In this document: positions 61,770-64,000 of the stretch, piece after piece
Position numbering within the stretch: the stretch's first letter is position 1
How the letters are laid out: every line of letters begins with the position of its first letter
Assembly (NCBI RefSeq): GCF_900107995.1
Contig: NZ_FNUM01000008.1
Coordinates: 151,458 to 215,457, forward strand
DNA: 64,000 nucleotides
Reading direction: 5' to 3'
Origin: Alcanivorax sp. DSM 26293
GTDB lineage: Bacteria > Pseudomonadota > Gammaproteobacteria > Pseudomonadales > Alcanivoracaceae
The notes under the pieces: model-generated
The model's database searches: none
The model's input: only the letters and a program-made list of their open reading frames with translations
Told to the model about the DNA's origin: nothing
Position numbers and translations under genes: made by a program

Positions 61770-62221
61770 GATCGCTCGATCACTTCCCCATTACCCTCAT
61801 CGAACTCCCAGATTTCAACGTCCCCTGGTATCAAGTGACGATAAGTTCGAATGTAGTATTCAGCCAATGTTTCTTGCCGCCTTTCGCTCATGTCTCTGAG
61901 GACGAAAAGAATTTTTCGGAACCCTGGTGGAGCGACGAGAAAATAGTACATCGCTTCATTCCAGACAGTAAGCTTGGCACTTGGAACGTTATCATTCGGG
62001 GCCGTCCATTTATGCGATTTACACTCGACGAGGATCTTTTTTTCTTCGGAACCTAAATCGAAAGCATGCAGTTTAGAGGTGCCATTTAGGCCGACAGGAA
62101 CCTTAAAGTTCCTTTCTAGATCCAGTCCAAATCTCGCAAACACCTTGAGCGCGCCATTTTCAAAATCTCTGCCCACGTGAGCATTTGAGACTGAGCCAAC
62201 TCTCTGGTGCGGCTTACTCAT
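61757..62221 (-). CDS. Putative PD-(D/E)XK nuclease-like protein (cassette gene)
   Basis: 154 residues from ATG 62221, which has AAGGA just upstream; ATG 62236 overlaps the attC core and is rejected. The motif FDLGSEEKKILVECKSHKW gives Asp55...Glu66-X-Lys68, the metal site of PD-(D/E)XK nucleases, with a possible additional Glu21 in the first helix (GRDFENGALKVF). Restriction or defence nucleases share this core. No partner methylase is seen. The middle part (KLTVWNEAMYYFLVAPPGFRKILFVLRD) fits a mixed alpha/beta fold. It is cytoplasmic, and activity is inferred only. Confidence 0.72.
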   Translation of the reverse strand: MSKPHQRVGSVSNAHVGRDFENGALKVFARFGLDLERNFKVPVGLNGTSKLHAFDLGSEEKKILVECKSHKWTAPNDNVPSAKLTVWNEAMYYFLVAPPGFRKILFVLRDMSERRQETLAEYYIRTYRHLIPGDVEIWEFDEGNGEVIERSFSQ

Positions 62222-62234
62222 GGATTCCTTTTTC

Positions 62235-62283
62235 ATTTAACGCCTAGATCACGCGCTTGTCGCCGTGCATCTTCTTGTTATGT
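62235..62283 (-). repeat. attC-like recombination site 1
   Basis: Minus strand: R'' ACATAAC, spacer AAGA, arm AGATGCACG, ten-base loop, arm CGTGATCT, spacer AGGC, R' GTTAAAT (a full match to GTTRRRY). The stem is eight bases with one extra-helical G on the first arm. Short for an attC (49 bases) but with the same layout and four-base spacers as the other two. Confidence 0.82.
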
Positions 62284-62588
62284 GCCCTCACCTTTCGGGA
62301 TATAGACACCACGAGCCAAAGCGTAGCCGTCACATTTAAGGCAAAGCCTAATGCCACAACAATGGCTGTTACCAAATATCGGATGGGTTCACCTAAGGCA
62401 GCCTCCATCTCTGGCTGAAACGAATAAGCCAGAGTCGACCAAGGTTGAGCCATGAGCATCATAAGAAAGCCAGGAATGTTGGCATCATTGGGCCAGCGCC
62501 AACCTAATTCCCTGAAAGTATGCCACGCTGAAATATAAAGCGAGCACACAATGGCACAGGCGAAGAATACGAGCCTAAGGTTTACCAT
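62244..62588 (-). CDS. Small membrane protein, unknown (cassette gene)
   Basis: 114 residues from ATG 62588 (GGAGAG immediately upstream); the frame is open to 62786, but that part lacks support and crosses a likely recombination core. Two or three hydrophobic helices (VNLRLVFFACAIVCSLYISAW, then about 50-65 and 77-103). No family is recognised. The last ten residues and the stop codon lie within attC site 1, as is common in integron cassettes. The translation is distinct from anything else in the window. Confidence 0.65.
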   Translation of the reverse strand: MVNLRLVFFACAIVCSLYISAWHTFRELGWRWPNDANIPGFLMMLMAQPWSTLAYSFQPEMEAALGEPIRYLVTAIVVALGFALNVTATLWLVVSISRKVRAHNKKMHGDKRVI

Positions 62589-63035
62589 TCTCTCCACACA
62601 TAACAGCGTATTCAATTGCAGATGCGATATATCACTTTGCAATATATCCCCAGCCCCTTCTTTCCCTGAATCTACCCGAACCCGCCTGCCAATCAATGCC
62701 TTGACCGCGATCCAGGAACCATTCTCAACTGACTTTTCTTGCACTTGCGTGTTGAACGGGAAATTGAGTGCCGACTTTTCTTGCATCCCAAAATCTGAAA
62801 ATTCACTTTATCTCAGCAACTTACCAATATCTGTAAGCCATATCCTACATATTCAACTTGCGTGCGGGTGAAAAACGGGGCGCAAGTTCGTCTGGTGCTT
62901 CGGGTACAGGCGGCACGGCAAATCACTGATCGCCTTCCCCGGCCACCTATGGCGTGTGATAGGCCCTCGCTTTGCGAGCAAAGCGCCAACGAGGGGGTTA
63001 CAATCGTCGGCTGCGTCATCTTAACCAGGAGTCCT
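62589..63035. other. Region between the cassette array and trmY
   Basis: 447 bases without a supported gene. ACATAAC at 62598-62604 (minus GTTATGT with spacer CGCT) is a possible single recombination core ten bases before the membrane-protein gene. GACTTTTCTTGCA is directly repeated at 62731-62743 and 62773-62785. A fragment of repeat family 3 (TCGCTTTGCGAGCAAAGCG) lies at 62967-62985. AGGAG at 63027-63031 serves trmY. Confidence 0.6.
62960..62994. repeat. Intergenic repeat, family 3, fragment
   Basis: Contains the reverse complement of the CGCTTTGCTCGCAAAGCGA arm seen at 46321-46340, without a second arm. Confidence 0.6.
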
Positions 63036-63638
63036 ATGCGTACTTTCGTCCTCCGTGCCCGCGCCGCGTCCACCAATAGCCAAACCCTGATGGATAATGT
63101 GGGTGGCGATGCCCATAGCGAGATCCTCGCCCATAGCCTGATGAATGCGATCTTCGTGGCACAGTCGCACCGGCCGGATGTGGTGGTGCACCTGGTGCTG
63201 GAAAGCACCCAGGATTACTCCCGCACCATTACCTTTGTGGCGGCAGAAATGCGCGATATTGGTGGCTTTCATGAGCAGGCGCTGCTGGCCAAGGTGACAC
63301 GGGCACTGGATGCTTCTGCCGGCATGGGCAAGGAGCAGATGAAGGCGGTGGAAAGCGGCATTACCGTGCGCACACTGAGCTTTGAGAAGCTGGTGAAGGC
63401 CCTGGCCGAGGACGGGCATCAGCTGTACATGATGGACCCCAAGGGCGAGAGTATTCGGGAGCTGGCCTTTGCGGAAAAGCCCTGCTTCCTGCTTACCGAT
63501 CACATCCCCATGCCGAAGAAGAGTTTTAACAGCTTGAAGCGGCTGGGAGCGGAGAAGATCAGCCTGGGGCCAACCATGCTGTTTGCGTCCCAGTGTGTTG
63601 TGTTGATTAATAATGAGCTGGATTTGGCGGGGGTGTAG
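63036..63638 (+). CDS. trmY: tRNA pseudouridine(54)-N(1)-methyltransferase, TrmY-like
   Basis: 200 residues from ATG 63036, with AGGAG four bases upstream. The TrmY (DUF358) pattern is present: FVLRARAASTNSQTLMDNVGGDAHSEILAHSLMNAIFVAQSHRPDVVVHLVLE at the N-terminus and the SPOUT knot end EKISLGPTMLFASQCVVLINNELDLAG. It methylates N1 of pseudouridine 54 in archaeal tRNA; a few bacteria, mainly marine gammaproteobacteria, carry homologues whose target is not established. It stands between the cassette array and an insertion sequence, but its base composition is like the main chromosome. Confidence 0.88.
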   Translation: MRTFVLRARAASTNSQTLMDNVGGDAHSEILAHSLMNAIFVAQSHRPDVVVHLVLESTQDYSRTITFVAAEMRDIGGFHEQALLAKVTRALDASAGMGKEQMKAVESGITVRTLSFEKLVKALAEDGHQLYMMDPKGESIRELAFAEKPCFLLTDHIPMPKKSFNSLKRLGAEKISLGPTMLFASQCVVLINNELDLAGV

Positions 63639-63661
63639 GAGGAACGGAGGCCCACGATGTA

Positions 63662-64000
63662 TGTAGTGGTCTAATGAATCCGGACACCAACGTAGGGTGG
63701 TAAAATCACCACCTTAAGCGAGGTGTCATATGACCAGAAAACGACGATCCTTTACACCTGAATTCAAGCAGGAAGCCGCCAGCTTGGTGCTGGACCAAGG
63801 CTACACCGTTCCCCAAGCCAGCACATCGCTTGGTGTAGTCGAGAGCGCGCTGCGGCGCTGGGTTAAGCAGCTTGAGGCTGAACGCCAAGGTGTTACCCCC
63901 AAAGGCAAGGCTCTTACCCCGGAACAGCGCCGAATACAGGAGCTTGAGGCTCGGTGTGAGCGCCTGGAACGGGAGAAGAACATTCTAAAAAAGGCTACTG
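63662..64000 (+). mobile_element. IS3-family insertion sequence, left end (cut by window edge)
   Basis: Begins with TGTAGTGGTCTAATGAATCC about 24 bases after the trmY stop, a plausible terminal inverted repeat, followed by the orfA of an IS3-family transposase. The other end is beyond the window, so the repeat and target duplication cannot be checked. Confidence 0.78.
63730..64000 (+). CDS. IS3-family transposase OrfA (partial)
   Basis: The ATG at 63730 opens MTRKRRSFTPEFKQEAASLV, a typical IS3 OrfA helix-turn-helix start, with VPQASTSLGVVESALRRWVKQLE as the recognition part and a leucine-zipper-like end ARCERLEREKNILKKAT. The frame is intact through the window edge. In this family an A-rich slippery run (here CTAAAAAAGG at about 63986-63995) near the end of OrfA leads to -1 frameshifting into OrfB; the catalytic OrfB would lie outside. 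Confidence 0.9.
   Translation, partial: MTRKRRSFTPEFKQEAASLVLDQGYTVPQASTSLGVVESALRRWVKQLEAERQGVTPKGKALTPEQRRIQELEARCERLEREKNILKKAT

Noticed and set aside
61757..62240. Restriction-modification system in the cassette region
   Set aside because: Only a nuclease-like core motif is present; there is no methyltransferase, so a classical R-M system is not supported.
62598..62680. Complete attC upstream of the first cassette gene
   Set aside because: Only one core with spacer is seen; the expected complementary arm and R'' box are missing, so it is listed only as a possible relict core.
62589..62786. N-terminal extension of the small membrane protein
   Set aside because: It crosses the candidate recombination core and includes a repeated QEKS stretch from a direct DNA repeat; ATG 62588 has a better ribosome site.

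Overview
The window reads as a high-GC gammaproteobacterial chromosome. The closest fit by gene content is the Alcanivorax group of marine hydrocarbon and lipid degraders: many acyl-CoA, fatty-acid and flavin-dependent enzymes, a FabA/FabB pair together with an aerobic desaturase system, pseudomonad-type regulators, and families of intergenic palindromes. The genus is an inference from content; no rRNA or tRNA gene is present to anchor it.

Layout. 1-3292: end of a cytochrome c maturation operon (ccmF-ccmG-ccmH-ccmI, minus strand, ccmI cut by the window edge). 3683-5434: fabA-fabB, with fabA starting at TTG. 5783-9444: an acyl-CoA dehydrogenase, a DJ-1/AraC regulator and an OmpR-type response regulator. 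9539-16176: a GAF/degenerate-GGDEF protein, a histidine kinase that ends an operon of lipid-modifying genes (Cfa-like methyltransferase, DUF1295, DUF2878), divergent NTF2-like and chalcone-isomerase-like secreted proteins, and a second degenerate GGDEF protein. 16370-20635: OmpA-type porin, tadA, purT, TM2 protein, a small membrane protein and an ArsR repressor. 20744-28303: an OYE-type reductase with a palindromic operator, a FadH-like dienoyl-CoA reductase, TetR, a molybdopterin oxidoreductase and an alpha/beta hydrolase. 28381-31013: a PhoPQ-like two-component system with two PepSY proteins. 31188-34205: thiolase divergent from a long FabG. 34750-44792: sterol-desaturase-type hydroxylase, LysR, FxsA, an antiporter, AraC, a desB-desC/desT-like aerobic desaturase locus and a MaoC hydratase.

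45197-52667 is a selenium locus: mnmH (2-selenouridine synthase), a PhnD-type binding lipoprotein, ATPase and fused permease matching the putative selenate ABC family, PhzF, and a FAD-oxidoreductase/SelD fusion. It is followed by a PA2779/PA2778-like secreted pair, a group made of a coiled-coil protein, a parvulin foldase and a phospholipase-like secreted protein, and a MscK-type channel. The right end is unlike the rest. It holds a short AT-richer array of small genes on the minus strand, separated by three sites that fold exactly like integron attC sites (61303-62283), with no integrase in view. After it come an archaeal-type TrmY methyltransferase and the start of an IS3-family element at the edge.

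Three families of intergenic inverted repeats are spread through the window. One of them (about 80 bp, three copies) has a compensatory base change in its arms and an inverted loop in one copy. Several perfect operator-like palindromes sit upstream of fabA, the OYE gene, fadH, the MaoC gene and the phospholipase gene.
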